In this document: one piece after another, positions 1 to 7,872 of the stretch
Numbering within the stretch: the first letter of the stretch is position 1
Layout: each line of letters begins with the position of its first letter
Assembly (NCBI RefSeq): GCF_900111765.1
Contig: NZ_FOIB01000004.1
Coordinates: 831,756-895,755 of the forward strand
Source: Myxococcus fulvus
GTDB lineage: Bacteria > Myxococcota > Myxococcia > Myxococcales > Myxococcaceae
Direction: 5' to 3'
DNA: 64,000 bases
Translations under genes and position numbers: made by a program
The notes under the pieces: generated by a model
The model's database searches: none
What the model saw: only the letters and a program-made list of their open reading frames with translations
Told to the model about the DNA's origin: nothing

Positions 1-1223
1 GCGGCTCGGCGCTCGGGCCGCAGCTGGTGGCGGACGCGCTGACGTCTCGGGACGACACGATGCAGGTGTCGTTCTTCGACAACACGGACCCGGATGGGAT
101 GGACCGGGTGCTGGGGCAGTTGGGGAGCAAGCTCGCCGAGACGCTGACGGTGGTCATCAGCAAGTCGGGCGGCACCAAGGAGACGCGCAACGGCATGCTG
201 GAGGCCGAGCGTGGCTATCAGGCGCAGGGGCTCGACTTCAGCAAGCACGCGGTGGCCGTCACGGGCGCGGGCAGTGAGCTGGACCAGCACGCGAAGAAGC
301 AGGGCTGGCTGCGCATGTTCCCGATGTGGGACTGGGTTGGCGGGCGCACGTCGGTGATGTCGGCGGTGGGCCTGTTGCCGGCGCGGCTGCAGGGGTTGGA
401 CATCGACGGGATGCTCGCGGGCGCGCGGGAGATGGACGTGGCGACGCGGCAGCGTGACGCGCTGAAGAACCCGGCGGCGCTGCTCGCGCTGATGTGGTTC
501 CACGCGGGCGACGGGCGCGGCGTGAAGGACATGGTCATCCTGCCGTACAAGGACCGCCTGCTCCTGATGTCTCGCTACCTCCAGCAGCTGGTGATGGAGT
601 CGCTGGGCAAGGAGAAGGACCTGGACGGCAAGGTGGTGAACCAGGGCATCGCCGTCTACGGGAACAAGGGCTCCACGGATCAGCACGCGTACGTGCAGCA
701 GCTCCGCGAGGGTGTGCCGAACTTCTTCGCCACGTTCATCGAGGTCCTCAAGGACCGGGACGGCGAGTCGATGGAGGTGGAGGCCGGCACCACCAGCGGC
801 GACTACCTGCTGGGCTTCTTCCTGGGCACGCGCCGCGCGCTGTACGAGAAGGGCCGCGAGTCCATCACCCTGACGGTGCCGGACGTGAGCGCGCGCACGG
901 TGGGGGCGCTCATCGCGCTCTACGAGCGCGCGGTGGGCCTGTACGCGAGCCTGGTGCACATCAACGCGTACCACCAGCCGGGCGTCGAGGCGGGCAAGAA
1001 GGCCGCGACCCGCGTGCTGGACATCCAGAAGAAGCTCACGGCGCGGCTGAAGGAGGCCAAGGCGGAGGCGCGCTCGGCGGAGCAGCTCGCGGCGGACATC
1101 GGTCAGCCGGACGAGGTGGAGACGGTGTTCAAGGTGCTTCAGCACCTGGCCGCGAACCCCGGGCGCGGCGTGCAGCGCTCGGGCGGCGCGAGCCCCGCGG
1201 AGGCCCGCTTCCACGTGAAGTGA
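1..1223 (+). CDS. pgi: Glucose-6-phosphate isomerase, 5' truncated by window edge
   Basis: Interconverts glucose-6-phosphate and fructose-6-phosphate in the cytoplasm (glycolysis and gluconeogenesis). The reading frame is open from base 3 and has no start inside the window, so the N-terminus lies to the left; about 406 residues are visible. Family motifs seen in order are [13 protein letters not shown] near the edge (sugar-phosphate loop), SKSGGTKET (phosphate-binding loop, usually SGTT or SKTGTT), [18 protein letters not shown] (catalytic region) and [15 protein letters not shown] near the C-terminus. The gene ends just before a strong stem-loop, so it probably closes its transcript. The family call is firm; only the missing N-terminus is unseen. 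Confidence 0.95.
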   Translation, partial: GSALGPQLVADALTSRDDTMQVSFFDNTDPDGMDRVLGQLGSKLAETLTVVISKSGGTKETRNGMLEAERGYQAQGLDFSKHAVAVTGAGSELDQHAKKQGWLRMFPMWDWVGGRTSVMSAVGLLPARLQGLDIDGMLAGAREMDVATRQRDALKNPAALLALMWFHAGDGRGVKDMVILPYKDRLLLMSRYLQQLVMESLGKEKDLDGKVVNQGIAVYGNKGSTDQHAYVQQLREGVPNFFATFIEVLKDRDGESMEVEAGTTSGDYLLGFFLGTRRALYEKGRESITLTVPDVSARTVGALIALYERAVGLYASLVHINAYHQPGVEAGKKAATRVLDIQKKLTARLKEAKAEARSAEQLAADIGQPDEVETVFKVLQHLAANPGRGVQRSGGASPAEARFHVK

Positions 1224-1237
1224 GCCTCGCGGCGGAG

Positions 1238-1267
1238 CAGGCCCGGTGCCCTCGGACACCGGGCCTG
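1238..1267 (+). terminator. Stem-loop after pgi
   Basis: An 11-bp perfect stem (CAGGCCCGGTG at 1238-1248 pairing with 1257-1267) with an 8-base loop lies 15 bases after the pgi stop codon. There is no T-run, which is common for stem-loops in very GC-rich genomes, so termination is inferred from structure and position. Confidence 0.55.
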
Positions 1268-1315
1268 GCCCCAAGAGAGACGTTGGCGTCTCCTCACAAC
1301 CCTCACAGGAGACGC

Positions 1316-1783
1316 ATGTCGTTTCTCTGGTTCACCCTCAAGGCGTACCTGTTCGACGTCCTCTACTCCTATGCGGTGGGGCTGATCTTCGTCGCCTTCG
1401 CGCTCGCGGCCTCGGCTCGTTCGCGGAAGGCCGTGCGCGGGCATGACGGTGAATCCGCCAGCTCCGAGGCCGCGAGGCAGACGGAGAATGTCGTCATCAC
1501 CAGCGTGTTGTTCATCCTCTGCTCGGTCCAAGGGTTGATTCTCGCGGGAGCCGTCAAGGCCTCCCTGGAGACTCGCCCGGAGGCGTGGTGGCTGTTGTGG
1601 TACGTGGTTGGCTTCGGCGCAGCGCTCCCCGCCGGACTCAGCGCCGTTCAGCGCGACAAGGACAACGCGACCTCGCAGGGCCTCTGCTACCTGGGCGCCG
1701 CGGGGAGTTATCTCGCGGCATGCCTCTGGCCTGGGCTCATCCCCGCCCTGCTGCTGAAGGTCTCGCGGCTTCTCGCGGTCTAG
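1316..1783 (+). CDS. Hypothetical small integral membrane protein
   Basis: A 155-residue protein I do not recognise. The start is the ATG at 1316 with AGGAG at 1307-1311. It shows four hydrophobic stretches: residues about 10-32 (YLFDVLYSYAVGLIFVAFAL), 60-82, 90-108 and the C-terminal CLWPGLIPALLLKVSRLL. A charged loop (RSRKAVRGHDGESASSEAARQTEN) separates the first two. It sits alone between the pgi terminator and a convergent hydrolase gene. Function unknown. Confidence 0.7.
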   Translation: MSFLWFTLKAYLFDVLYSYAVGLIFVAFALAASARSRKAVRGHDGESASSEAARQTENVVITSVLFILCSVQGLILAGAVKASLETRPEAWWLLWYVVGFGAALPAGLSAVQRDKDNATSQGLCYLGAAGSYLAACLWPGLIPALLLKVSRLLAV

Positions 1784-1792
1784 GCAGGCGGG

Positions 1793-2779
1793 TCAGCTGA
1801 CGCCCCACAGTCGCCGGGCCTCCTCGGCGATGAGGTCCGGGTAATCCTCGGGGAAGAAGAGCTTCGCCCCGGGGATGCGGCGCACGCCCCTCGACGCGCC
1901 GAAGGTCTGGTCCAGGTAGTCGGCGCTCGACTGGGAGAAGATGGTGTCTCCCGTTCCCCAGAGGATGCGCGTGGGCACCTTGCACTCCTGGAGCGCGGGG
2001 CCGATGCCCGCGAGCGCGTTGGCCTCCAACCCGAGCGTGTATGCGTGGGCCTGCGCCTTGCCTCGGGGCGTGCTCACGAGCGGCGCGAAGTAGTACTCGA
2101 TGGCCTCGTCCGTGGGCTGCGAGGGGTTCGAGTAGCACATGCCTCCGATGCCCTTGTCCGAGCGCGCCAGCGCCTTGTCCGCGAGCCACGGCGCGAGCCA
2201 GGCGTCGACGTACTCGCCCTTGCGCGCCAGCTCGATGACGGGGACGACGGCGGGAGGAGGGCACTCGCTCTCCACATCGCAGTTGGTCAGCAGCAGCGTC
2301 CGCACCCGCTCCGGATGCCGGGTGACGAGCAACTGCGCGATGGCGCCGCCGCTGTCGTTCGCGATGACGTCCGCGGATTGGATTCCCAGGCGGTCCATCA
2401 GTTCGACGAGCATGTCGACCTGCGCGGAGGGCGCGGAGCTCTGCCCCTCGGCGACCTCGGTGTAGCCGAGCCCCATGAAGTCGGGGGCGACACAGCGGCG
2501 GTAGGGAGACAGTCGCTCGATGGCGCCACGCCACTGGAAGCTGTTGAGTGGGAAGCCGTGGAGGAACAGCGCGGCCTCGCCTGTTCCACGCTCGACGTAG
2601 GCGATTCTGCCGAAGCGACTGTCGAGATAGCGCCGGGATGCGCGGAACGCCGCCGCGTCCAGCGGGGCTGTGGTCCCCCGCGCGGGCACCGTGGCGCGGG
2701 ACATACAGCCGGAGAGCGCGGTGGAGGCCAGCGCGCCCGTGGTGATGGCGAGAAACTCCCTGCGACGCATCGAGCTCAT
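1793..2779 (-). CDS. Tat-exported lipoprotein, alpha/beta hydrolase (haloalkane-dehalogenase-like)
   Basis: 328 residues from the ATG at 2779 (a second ATG at 2770 is possible). The N-terminus combines a twin-arginine signal (RRREF, residues 5-9), a hydrophobic stretch and a lipobox ALSGC with Cys25, so export folded and lipid anchoring are predicted. The mature part is an alpha/beta hydrolase: FLHGFPLNSFQWRG oxyanion region, then the nucleophile elbow IANDSGGAIAQ with Asp142 in the nucleophile position. An Asp nucleophile is typical of haloalkane and fluoroacetate dehalogenases rather than Ser esterases. A WGTGDTIF segment marks the late acid region. The gene is divergent from an AraC regulator 177 bp away, a likely regulator/target pair. 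Substrate unknown. Confidence 0.85.
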   Translation of the reverse strand: MSSMRRREFLAITTGALASTALSGCMSRATVPARGTTAPLDAAAFRASRRYLDSRFGRIAYVERGTGEAALFLHGFPLNSFQWRGAIERLSPYRRCVAPDFMGLGYTEVAEGQSSAPSAQVDMLVELMDRLGIQSADVIANDSGGAIAQLLVTRHPERVRTLLLTNCDVESECPPPAVVPVIELARKGEYVDAWLAPWLADKALARSDKGIGGMCYSNPSQPTDEAIEYYFAPLVSTPRGKAQAHAYTLGLEANALAGIGPALQECKVPTRILWGTGDTIFSQSSADYLDQTFGASRGVRRIPGAKLFFPEDYPDLIAEEARRLWGVS

Positions 2780-2956
2780 GACCAAGGTCTTCCCAAAGGG
2801 GTGTGGGTGGACGGGGCGGCCCGTCCTGCGACGCGGGCTTGTAGCCAGTGCGCCTCCATGGCCACTTGGCGAAAATTGCTCAGGGCGCCGGTCTGGGACG
2901 AACGGAGGGCGCGCCATTCCCGGACTTCGGGGCTTTGACCTAGGCTCGGTCGCCGC

Positions 2957-3865
2957 ATGAGCCGCTCGGCGTCACGTCCAGCACCATCCCCTGCGCCTCG
3001 GCGGGAAGTGGCCCACGCGGGACTGGTGCGTGTGTTCACGTATGACTGCCCGCTGGCGAAGGGTGCGCCGGTCGAGCCGGAGCAGTTCACCCACACCTCC
3101 ATCTCGATGGTGCGCTCGGGCGTGTTCGGCTTCCGCAGCGACGGTGGGCCTCAGTTGCTCACCACCGGCTTCGCGATGCTCGCCAACCCGGGACAGCCGT
3201 ATGAAATCTCGCACGAGCACGCGGGCGGAGACCGCTGCATCATCTTCCGCTTCGACGAGGCAGCGCTCGAGGAACTGGTGGGCAGTCCGCCTCGCGGCGC
3301 CCCACGTCGCTACTTCGCGCGCGCGGTGCTCCCGCCTGTGCCCCGCATCGAGGCGCTCAGGCATCTCGCCGAGCGGCAGTTCGCTGCCGGTGATTCTCCG
3401 CTGGCGCTCGAGGAACTGGGGCTCGCGCTCGCCGCCAACATCGGCGTTTCGCTCGGACGAGCGCCGAAGCAGCCGAAGCCCCAGGACAATCGTGCCACGC
3501 GGGACAGCGTCTACGCGGCGCTCCACCTCATCGAGCATGCGTCCGACCGCGAGCTGCGGCTGGATGAACTGGCGGGCGTCGCGGGCCTGAGTCCGTTCCA
3601 CTTCCTGCGCGTCTTCAAGCGGGAGACGGGCGTGACGCCTCACCGGTTCCTCACGCAGACACGCGTGCGGCGCGCGCTCGAGCTGCTGCGCGACACCTCC
3701 CGACCCGTGACGGACATCGCCTTCGACGTGGGCTTCGGTGACCTGTCGAACTTCATCAACACGTTCCGAAGAGAAGTCGGAGCGCCTCCGGCTCGCTTCC
3801 GCACCACGTCGCCCCGGGACTGGGCCGCTCGCTCTCGTACGGCGCATCCCACGGCTCGCGACTGA
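2957..3865 (+). CDS. AraC-family transcriptional regulator
   Basis: 302 residues. The N-terminal half resembles a cupin-type sensor (residues about 25-110, with TGFAMLANPGQPYEISHEH). The C-terminal about 100 residues carry the double helix-turn-helix of AraC proteins: LAGVAGLSPFHFLRVFKRET then ITDIAFDVGFGDLSNFINTF-type sequence (here VTDIAFDVGFGDLSNFINTF) and PPARFR. It is divergent from the Tat lipoprotein hydrolase and probably controls it and itself. The 3' end is partly repeated 130 bp downstream, noted separately. Confidence 0.9.
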   Translation: MSRSASRPAPSPAPRREVAHAGLVRVFTYDCPLAKGAPVEPEQFTHTSISMVRSGVFGFRSDGGPQLLTTGFAMLANPGQPYEISHEHAGGDRCIIFRFDEAALEELVGSPPRGAPRRYFARAVLPPVPRIEALRHLAERQFAAGDSPLALEELGLALAANIGVSLGRAPKQPKPQDNRATRDSVYAALHLIEHASDRELRLDELAGVAGLSPFHFLRVFKRETGVTPHRFLTQTRVRRALELLRDTSRPVTDIAFDVGFGDLSNFINTFRREVGAPPARFRTTSPRDWAARSRTAHPTARD

Positions 3866-3967
3866 CAGCAGCACCCGCATCTGAGCGTGGATTCCCGCCG
3901 AGCCGTCGCCACACGTTCAGCGGGATGCAGGCGCCCTTCCGCCCCGAGACTGGGCCGCTCGCTCCCG
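3812..3967. repeat. 26-bp direct repeat of the AraC gene tail
   Basis: Bases 3812-3837, inside the last codons of the AraC gene, recur at 3942-3967 with two mismatches (core GACTGGGCCGCTCGCTC). The second copy lies between the AraC stop and the convergent LysR gene. It looks like a remnant of a tandem duplication of the gene's 3' end. Confidence 0.6.
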
Positions 3968-3992
3968 CGCGTCACACTCCTGACCGCGCCTC

Positions 3993-4895
3993 TCAGCGCC
4001 CGCGAGGCTCCGTGCCGGACAGGCCCGCCTTCTCGCGCTTGCACACCTCCGCCACCCACTCCGCCGTCGCGCGAACGCGCAGGCTCCGCTGCAAATCCTT
4101 GTGGAACGTCAGCCACAGGGGCCGCTTCGCGAGCACCTCCGCGCCCACGCGCGTCAACCTCACATCCCGCCCACCCGTGAGACACGGCAGCACCGCCACG
4201 CCCAGCCCCGCCGCCGCGGCCTCTCGCAACGCCGACGTGCTGTTGCTCTGCAGCAACCGACGCCCTCCCGCCGTCACCCGCTTGAGTTCCTCGGACTCCT
4301 CGCCCGAGGTGAGCCCCATCCGGTACACGAGCACCGTGTGCCCCTTGAAGTCCCCGGGCCGGGGCGCGCCATGTCGCCGCAAGTAGCCCCGCGACGCGTA
4401 CATCGCGAACGCCATCTCGCCCACCTTGCGCACCACCAGCGCGTCCCCTCGCGGCGGTATCAACCTCAGCGCCATGTCGGCGTCCCCGCGCTGGAGGTCC
4501 ACCAACTCCGTCCCCACCAAGAGCTCCACGTTCAGCCCCGGATGACGCGCATGCAGAATCCCCAGATGCGCGGCGAACAGCGCCTGCGCCAGGTGCTCCG
4601 TCGCGGAGATGCGCACCGTCCCCTCCACCCGCGCCTCCGCCGACACGGCGTCGTGCAGCGAGCGCAGCGAGTCCTCCATCTCCCTCGCCCGCGCGACCAC
4701 CGCCTCGGCGTCCTCGGTCAGCCCCAGCGTCCGCGAACCCCGCAGCACCAGCCGCGTCCCCAGCGCCTTCTCCAGCGCCGTCAGCCTGCGCCCCACCGTG
4801 GTGGCGTCAACGCGCAGCTCCCGCGCCGCCCCGGCGAGCGAGCCCTGGCGAGCCACCGAGAGCAGGTAGCGCAGGTCGTCCCATCGCATATCCAT
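3993..4895 (-). CDS. LysR-family transcriptional regulator
   Basis: 300 residues from the ATG at 4895 (ATG 4889 is the alternative). The winged helix-turn-helix is at residues about 5-64: LRYLLSVARQGSLAGAAREL, then VDATTVGRRLTALEKALGTR and LVLRGSRTLGLTEDAEAVV. An effector-binding domain follows (GTVRISATEHLAQALFAAHL). Divergent from an alpha/beta hydrolase with about 110 bp between starts, so it is the likely regulator of that gene. The VDATTVGRRL recognition helix resembles the subgroup near regulators of small-molecule detoxification enzymes; the inducer is unknown. Confidence 0.9.
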   Translation of the reverse strand: MDMRWDDLRYLLSVARQGSLAGAARELRVDATTVGRRLTALEKALGTRLVLRGSRTLGLTEDAEAVVARAREMEDSLRSLHDAVSAEARVEGTVRISATEHLAQALFAAHLGILHARHPGLNVELLVGTELVDLQRGDADMALRLIPPRGDALVVRKVGEMAFAMYASRGYLRRHGAPRPGDFKGHTVLVYRMGLTSGEESEELKRVTAGGRRLLQSNSTSALREAAAAGLGVAVLPCLTGGRDVRLTRVGAEVLAKRPLWLTFHKDLQRSLRVRATAEWVAEVCKREKAGLSGTEPRGR

Positions 4896-5007
4896 GCCTG
4901 CAATGGTGCAGCAAAGCCCTGCATTCCCGCAGCACTTCCAGCGCTATCTCGAACCAGGACAAGCGGCGGCACCCAAGCAAGCGCCGCATGCAACCCAGGA
5001 GAACACC

Positions 5008-5982
5008 ATGTCCATGGCTCATGCGCCGGTGCTGGAACAGGACGCGGGCCCCGCGGTGCGCGGCCTCCCCCAGGAGGAGCGGCTGACGGTGGCGGACACC
5101 CACCCGAGCACCGGAGTCCCCTTCCGGCTCCAGGCCCTGGACGGCTACCCGCTGTCCGCCACCCTCTTCCCCCACGAGGGCGCGGAGGTGGGCGCGGTGG
5201 TCCTCATCAGCAGCGCGACCGGCGCCCGCCAGCGCTACTACGCGCGCTTCGCCGCCTTCCTCGCCCGGCGCGGCTTCCCCACCATCACCTTCGACTACCG
5301 CGGCATCGGCGGCTCCCGCCCCGAGAAGCTCGAGGGCTTCGAGGCGAACATGGAGGGCTGGGGACGCCAGGACCTCGCGGGTGCCATCGCCGCCGTGCGC
5401 GAGCGCTTCCCCGGCCGCCGGCTCCTGCTCGTCGGCCACAGCGTGGGAGGCCAGCTCCTCGGCCTCGCCGAGAACGCGCGCGAGGTCTCCGCGCTGCTCA
5501 CCGTCGCCGCCGGCTCCGGCTATTACAAGCTCTTCCCCCAGCGGCTGCGCATGGCCCTCAACTGGCGCGTGCTGACACCCACCCTCACCCGCGCCTTCGG
5601 CAAGCTGCCCGGCTGGGCCGGCACCGTGGAGGACCTGCCCGCGGGCGTGGCCCGACAGTGGGCCCGCTGGTGCCTGGACCCCAACTACCTCCTGAGCGAA
5701 GGCGGTGAGCCCCGCCGCGAGTCCTACGCGTCGCTCTACCTGCCCGTGCGGGCCTACAGCTTCTCCGACGACCCCATCGCCTCGAAGGCCGCCGTGGAGC
5801 ACCTGCTGGGCTTCTACGCGGACGCGCTCGTCGACCACCGCCGGGTGACGCCCAAGCAGGCCGGCCACCCCATCGGCCACTTCGGCTTCTTCCGAGAAGG
5901 CTCCCGCGCCTCTCTCTGGGAGGAGGCCGTCGAGTGGCTCGCCATCCAGGCCCTCACGCCCCGGCCGGTGAACCCCCGGTAA
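5008..5982 (+). CDS. Alpha/beta hydrolase (predicted serine hydrolase, COG4757-like)
   Basis: 324 residues. The ATG at 5008 is chosen because AGGAG sits at 4997-5001; the frame is open further upstream but overlaps the divergent LysR start. Motifs: VVLISSATGARQRYYARFA (oxyanion region), DYRGIGGS, nucleophile elbow VGHSVGG with Ser145, and a late GHPIGHFGFF segment that supplies the probable catalytic His. Cytoplasmic, with no signal peptide. This layout fits a group of uncharacterised hydrolases usually found beside a LysR or TetR regulator. Substrate unknown. Confidence 0.85.
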   Translation: MSMAHAPVLEQDAGPAVRGLPQEERLTVADTHPSTGVPFRLQALDGYPLSATLFPHEGAEVGAVVLISSATGARQRYYARFAAFLARRGFPTITFDYRGIGGSRPEKLEGFEANMEGWGRQDLAGAIAAVRERFPGRRLLLVGHSVGGQLLGLAENAREVSALLTVAAGSGYYKLFPQRLRMALNWRVLTPTLTRAFGKLPGWAGTVEDLPAGVARQWARWCLDPNYLLSEGGEPRRESYASLYLPVRAYSFSDDPIASKAAVEHLLGFYADALVDHRRVTPKQAGHPIGHFGFFREGSRASLWEEAVEWLAIQALTPRPVNPR

Positions 5983-6063
5983 CCGGACCGGGCCGTCGAA
6001 TGTCGTGCATCCCCCACACTCCGTCCCATTTCCCCCATGTGCCCTGAAGTAGAACGCGGGCCC

Positions 6064-6834
6064 ATGAACCTGGAGCTCAAAGGCAAGGCGGCCCTCGTGA
6101 CGGGGAGCAGCCGGGGAATCGGTCGAGCCATCGCGGCCACGCTCGCCAAGGAGGGCGCGCGGGTGTGCCTGAGCGCTCGCGGCGCGGAGGCCCTGGAGGC
6201 CACCGCGAAGGAGCTGCGCTCCTCGGGCGCGAGCATCGCCACCGTCGTCGCGGACGTGTCCACGAAGGAGGGCGCGAAGGCGGCGGTGGACGCGGCGGTG
6301 GAGGCGTTCGGCTCGCTGGACATCCTGGTCAACAACGTGGGCGGCAGCGGCGGCGCGGGCGCGTTCGACATGGCCACCGCCGAGCAGTGGTCCACCGTGC
6401 TCCATGGCAACCTCCTGTCCGCGGTGTGGTGCAGTCAGGCCGCCGTGGAGGTCATGCGCGCCAACAGCGGCGGCTGCATCATCCACATCAACTCCATCTA
6501 CGGCCGCGAGTACGCCACCAGCGCCCCCTACACCACGGCCAAGGCGGGCCTGACGGCGCTGACCAAGGAGATGGCCGTGGACCTGGCGCGCCACCACATC
6601 CGCGTCAACGGCGTGGCCCCCGGCTCCATCCTCTTCCCCGGCGGAAGCTGGGACAAACGCCAGAAGGCGGACCCGGAGAAGGTCGCACGCATGGTGCGCA
6701 ACGAGCTGCCCTGGGGCCGCTTCGGCACCCCCGAGGAGGTGGCGGACGTGGTCGTCTTCCTCTGCTCGGAGCGCGCCCGCTGGGTGACGGGCGCCACGCT
6801 TCCGGTGGACGGTGGACAGGGCCGCGCCTTCTGA
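6064..6834 (+). CDS. SDR-family NAD(P)-dependent oxidoreductase
   Basis: 256 residues with the complete short-chain dehydrogenase signature: cofactor loop TGSSRGIG (residues 13-20), NNVGG, catalytic Ser in INSIYG, catalytic YTTAK, then VNGVAPGSI and the C-terminal GATLPVDGGQG. The start at 6064 (MNLELKGKAAL) is preferred over the ATG at 6037 because family members begin a few residues before the first beta strand. This is the 3-oxoacyl-ACP-reductase/glucose-dehydrogenase-like classical SDR group. The substrate cannot be read from sequence. Followed within 60 bp by a small hypothetical gene, possibly co-transcribed. Confidence 0.9.
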   Translation: MNLELKGKAALVTGSSRGIGRAIAATLAKEGARVCLSARGAEALEATAKELRSSGASIATVVADVSTKEGAKAAVDAAVEAFGSLDILVNNVGGSGGAGAFDMATAEQWSTVLHGNLLSAVWCSQAAVEVMRANSGGCIIHINSIYGREYATSAPYTTAKAGLTALTKEMAVDLARHHIRVNGVAPGSILFPGGSWDKRQKADPEKVARMVRNELPWGRFGTPEEVADVVVFLCSERARWVTGATLPVDGGQGRAF

Positions 6835-6888
6835 ACGCGGCGGACCCCCAGCGTCATGCTATGCAGGGCCCTCCCCTGGGGTCTTACA

Positions 6889-7401
6889 TTGCTGAAGCTT
6901 TACAAGAAGGAAGGCGACCGCCTCCGTTACTGGGAGGCGTGGGTCCATGAGGGCGTGCTCACCACGCACTGGGGCTTCGTCGGCGAGGTGGGCGAGCAGA
7001 AGGACGCGCCGCTGCCTCCGGAAGAGGACCCCGACTTCGCCATCGCCGACGTGGCCGGCCCGTTCATCGAGGAAGGCTACGACGAGGTGGAGCCCGACAG
7101 CCTGTCCACGCTCATCGTCCAGTACCCCATCGAGGGCAAGGGCACCGGCCACGACGTGGAGAAGCGCGTCGCCGTGGAGGAGCTGCTCACCGACGCGCTC
7201 GGCTGGACGGGCAACGGCGAGGTGGAGGGCGGCGAGCTGCGCGAAGGCCACCTGCGCGTGTACTGCCTGGTGATGGACGAGAAGGCCGGCGTGTACACGG
7301 TGCTGGAGGCCCTCGACTCGGAGGACCTCGCGGACGACGTCAGCGTGCTGGTGGCCAAGGGCGACGAGGAGCCCCGCGTCGCCTGGCCCCAGACGCCCTG
7401 A
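6889..7401 (+). CDS. Hypothetical acidic protein, WGR-like N-terminus
   Basis: 170 residues if translation begins at the TTG at 6889, which gives MLKLYKKEGDRLRYWEAWVH and has GGGG eight bases upstream; an in-frame ATG at 6856 is the alternative. The N-terminus (YWEAWVHEG then HWGFVGEVGE) resembles a small WGR-type strand pair, but similarity is weak. The rest is acidic and soluble, with a GTGHDVEKRVAVEELL segment. No catalytic motif is visible. It follows the SDR gene in the same direction. Confidence 0.7.
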   Translation: MLKLYKKEGDRLRYWEAWVHEGVLTTHWGFVGEVGEQKDAPLPPEEDPDFAIADVAGPFIEEGYDEVEPDSLSTLIVQYPIEGKGTGHDVEKRVAVEELLTDALGWTGNGEVEGGELREGHLRVYCLVMDEKAGVYTVLEALDSEDLADDVSVLVAKGDEEPRVAWPQTP

Positions 7402-7407
7402 GCGACG

Positions 7408-7812
7408 TCAGGCCCCGGCCGGACGCGCCTGGGCCACCGGCTCCGCGCTGGCACCCGACGACACGCGGTGCCAGAGCTGGTGCGACGCGATGAGCAGCGC
7501 GAACAAGGCGACGGGCGCGACGGACTTGCCCGCCGGGTCCCCCATGGCCGTGTGAGACACCGCCGCCGCCACGAAGTCGATGGCGAAGCCGGCGTAGGCC
7601 CACTCACGCACCGTGCGCGGCAGCGGCGCCCACAGCGCCACCACGCCCAGCAGCTTGGCGATGCCGAGCAGGGTGCGGAAGTACGCCGGGTAGCCCAGGT
7701 GCTCGAAGGCGGAGACCATCGCCGGCGCGTCGGTGAGGTACAGGAAGGCGGAGCCCGCGGCCGACAGAGACACCAGCCCGGTGACGACCCAGTACGCGAC
7801 TTTCAGCTTCAT
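7408..7812 (-). CDS. DoxX-like membrane protein
   Basis: 134 residues from the ATG at 7812, with GGAGG seven bases upstream. Four transmembrane helices are visible: VAYWVVTGLVSLSAAGSAFL, YFRTLLGIAKLLGVVALWAP, WAYAGFAIDFVAAAVSH and VAPVALFALLIASHQLWHR. The pattern with HLGYPAYFRTLLGIAKLLG matches DoxX-like inner-membrane proteins (PF13564 type), often found with redox and stress genes. The role is not established; it may affect membrane redox balance. It ends facing the preceding gene with a 6-bp gap. Confidence 0.8.
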   Translation of the reverse strand: MKLKVAYWVVTGLVSLSAAGSAFLYLTDAPAMVSAFEHLGYPAYFRTLLGIAKLLGVVALWAPLPRTVREWAYAGFAIDFVAAAVSHTAMGDPAGKSVAPVALFALLIASHQLWHRVSSGASAEPVAQARPAGA

Positions 7813-7872
7813 GCACACGCCTCCAAGAAGCACATGGGCTGACTCGCAGCCCCCCGCGCGCGACGATATGGG

